In this document: positions 62,750 through 64,000 of the stretch, piece by piece
How the letters are laid out: each line of letters begins with the position of its first letter
Position numbering within the stretch: the stretch's first letter is position 1
Origin: DATJKD01 sp963834855
GTDB lineage: Bacteria > Pseudomonadota > Gammaproteobacteria > Steroidobacterales > Steroidobacteraceae
Length of the DNA: 64,000 nucleotides
Direction of reading: 5' to 3'
Assembly (NCBI GenBank): GCA_963834855.1
Contig: CAWIDH010000032.1
Coordinates: 259,444 to 323,443 of the forward strand
Position numbers and translations under genes: made by a program
Notes under the pieces: generated by a model
What the model saw: only the letters and a program-made list of their open reading frames with translations
What the model was told of the DNA's origin: nothing
Databases searched by the model: none

Positions 62750-63529
62750 ATGCCTCTTCCCAATACGCTGGATTCACTGCGCCGCGAGCTGCGCGAGCCC
62801 GGGTTGAGTACCGGCATGACTGTAATGGTTCACTCGTCGCTCGGCAAAGTGGGGTGGACAGTGGGCGGCCCGGTGACGGTCATCCGTGCGCTGCTCGATG
62901 TGATCGGGCCCGAGGGAACTTTGGTGCTGCCGGCGGAGTCGCCGCACATCTCCGACCCAAGCACCTGGAATGACACTCGAGTCAAACCCGAGTGGCACGA
63001 CACGATCCGCGAACACCTGCCAATCTTTGATCTGCTCACGACACCCACCACGATGGGGACGATACCGGAGGCGTTCCGAACGTTTCCGGGAACACTCAGA
63101 AGCAACCATCCGCTGGTGTCCGTTTGCGCGAATGGTCCACTGGCAAAGGAGATCACGGCCGAGCATGCATTGGAATTCTGCGAAGGGAAAGGCACTCCGT
63201 TCGAGAAGCTCTACACGCTCGGCGCTTACACGCTCCTGCTCGGCGTCGGCTTCAACCGATGCACGTCGCTGCACTATGCCGAGTCCCTCGTTCCTGCAAG
63301 AAGGACGATGGTCAACCGCTTCCCCATGCTGCTCAACGGCGAGCGCGTCTGGGTGGAAGCACGGAATATGGCCACGGACGGCGGTGTTCACTTCCCCGCC
63401 GTGGGCGAGCAATTCATTGACACGGGTGCGGTGCGTACGGCACGCGTAGGCAATGCAGACGCCATGCTGTTCTCGACACGCCAGCTCGTTGACTTCGCGG
63501 AGTCCTACTTCCGCAGGGTGCTTGTTTGA
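62750..63529 (+). CDS. AAC(3)-family N-acetyltransferase
   Basis: 259 residues from ATG 62750. MVHSSLGKVGWTVGGPVTVI, GPEGTLVLPAESPHISDP, GTLRSNHPLVSVCANGP, GVGFNRCTSLHYAES and FPAVGEQF fit the aminoglycoside N(3)-acetyltransferase fold. Many chromosomal members, like Bacillus YokD, have no proven antibiotic activity, so resistance should not be assumed. It uses acetyl-CoA and lies alone on the plus strand of the accessory region. Confidence 0.88.
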   Translation: MPLPNTLDSLRRELREPGLSTGMTVMVHSSLGKVGWTVGGPVTVIRALLDVIGPEGTLVLPAESPHISDPSTWNDTRVKPEWHDTIREHLPIFDLLTTPTTMGTIPEAFRTFPGTLRSNHPLVSVCANGPLAKEITAEHALEFCEGKGTPFEKLYTLGAYTLLLGVGFNRCTSLHYAESLVPARRTMVNRFPMLLNGERVWVEARNMATDGGVHFPAVGEQFIDTGAVRTARVGNADAMLFSTRQLVDFAESYFRRVLV

Positions 63530-63711
63530 GCTTTTGGATCAGCGGCTGCTCTTGGCCCGATCTCTGCCGGTCGCGCCGGGTGTTGTTTGCCACGCAGCAG
63601 ATAATTCGCCTCGCCAGACCGCCCAGGACGGCGCAGGCTGCGCGCATGGACAAGCTACAGCGTGCGCCTGGCTCGGCGTGATCCGCTCGGACGGCGGCAG
63701 ATGCGTGCGTC

Positions 63712-63990
63712 CTATTCGATGTATCCGGTCTCAGGGTCCACGTGCGACAGGAAGTTCCGGATCGCCTCCTCGTGGTCGACCATGCTGGACGGCCGCCCGT
63801 CCGATGACGCCGAGGAGAATCCGTAGCCGGGATTTGGTCCAGAGATCCATGCGTAGTGGTAGTGGCCGGGATGATCCGGTTGCGTCGTAACGTCGAACAC
63901 TTCTCCATCGACGGTGACGCGAACAGGCGGTTCGGCCGGCCGCGGTATTGGGCTCGGACGCCATGGCACAGGGGCTCCTCCTCCGATCAA
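63712..63990 (-). CDS. Hypothetical protein near window edge
   Basis: 92 residues, starting at a TTG at 63990, with a GTG some 30 bases further in as alternative; the frame might begin beyond the window. VRVTVDGEVFDVTTQPDHPG then HYHYAWISGPNPGYGFSSAS and a C-terminal HEEAIRNFLSHVDPETGYIE. No signal peptide or membrane span. The family is not recognised. Confidence 0.5.
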   Translation of the reverse strand: MIGGGAPVPWRPSPIPRPAEPPVRVTVDGEVFDVTTQPDHPGHYHYAWISGPNPGYGFSSASSDGRPSSMVDHEEAIRNFLSHVDPETGYIE

Positions 63991-64000
63991 TTCCAGGGCA

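Noticed and set aside
1..64000. CRISPR arrays or cas genes
   Set aside because: No regular 25-40 bp direct repeats with equal spacers and no cas-like proteins seen. The dispersed repeats are irregularly spaced.

Overview
The window looks like chromosomal DNA from a high-GC gammaproteobacterium, probably near the Steroidobacterales/Nevskiales/Xanthomonadales. This is inferred from gene order: ftsY-ftsE-ftsX-rpoH opposite rsmD-coaD, radC/rpmB/rpmG/mutM/coaBC/dut/pyrE/exodeoxyribonuclease III, and an AmpG-like permease next to the exonuclease. I cannot fix the genus. About twenty reading-frame breaks inside well-conserved genes, including essential ftsY, suggest uncorrected indels in the assembly rather than widespread gene decay.

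Layout: 1-3.0 kb tamB (cut by the window edge) and tamA. 3-6.4 kb an NRDE protein, a DUF4126 membrane protein, nudC and an orphan FlhC-like regulator facing an unknown gene across two palindromes. 7.3-9.1 kb a two-gene ABC-2 exporter. 9.4-13.9 kb a membrane protein, asparagine synthase and an EF-G-like GTPase on the minus strand. 14-17.6 kb a membrane-tethered receiver protein, a saccharopine-dehydrogenase-like protein and a YheT hydrolase. 17.8-20.0 kb a phosphodiesterase-kinase fusion. 20.5-24.6 kb a giant unknown membrane protein. 24.8-25.1 kb a candidate sigma-54-dependent small RNA. 25.2-32.2 kb glutaryl-CoA dehydrogenase, a lipoprotein, a LysM protein, and a TonB-dependent receptor with a beta-helix lipoprotein. 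32.4-57.5 kb mostly housekeeping genes, ending at tRNA-Gly(CCC). 57.5-64 kb an accessory-looking, gene-sparse region with a dispersed repeat, a TolB/TPR protein, an adhesin-like protein, a cupin and an AAC(3)-family acetyltransferase.

The cell-envelope genes form a theme: TamAB (outer-membrane assembly), FtsEX (division), the OmpA-like lipoprotein, LysM, AmpG-like permease and TonB receptor. RpoH sits beside FtsYEX as in relatives. Several gene boundaries lie inside small mobile-type repeats: the tamA start, the DUF4126 stop and the YheT stop.

The most interesting element is the compact RNA locus on the minus strand at about 24.8-25.1 kb. It combines a near-consensus sigma-54 promoter, an IHF site at the expected distance, a strong intrinsic terminator, and a stem-loop displaying two blocks of four AAN triplets. 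This is what one expects of a CrcZ-type Hfq/Crc decoy RNA, though this is inference.
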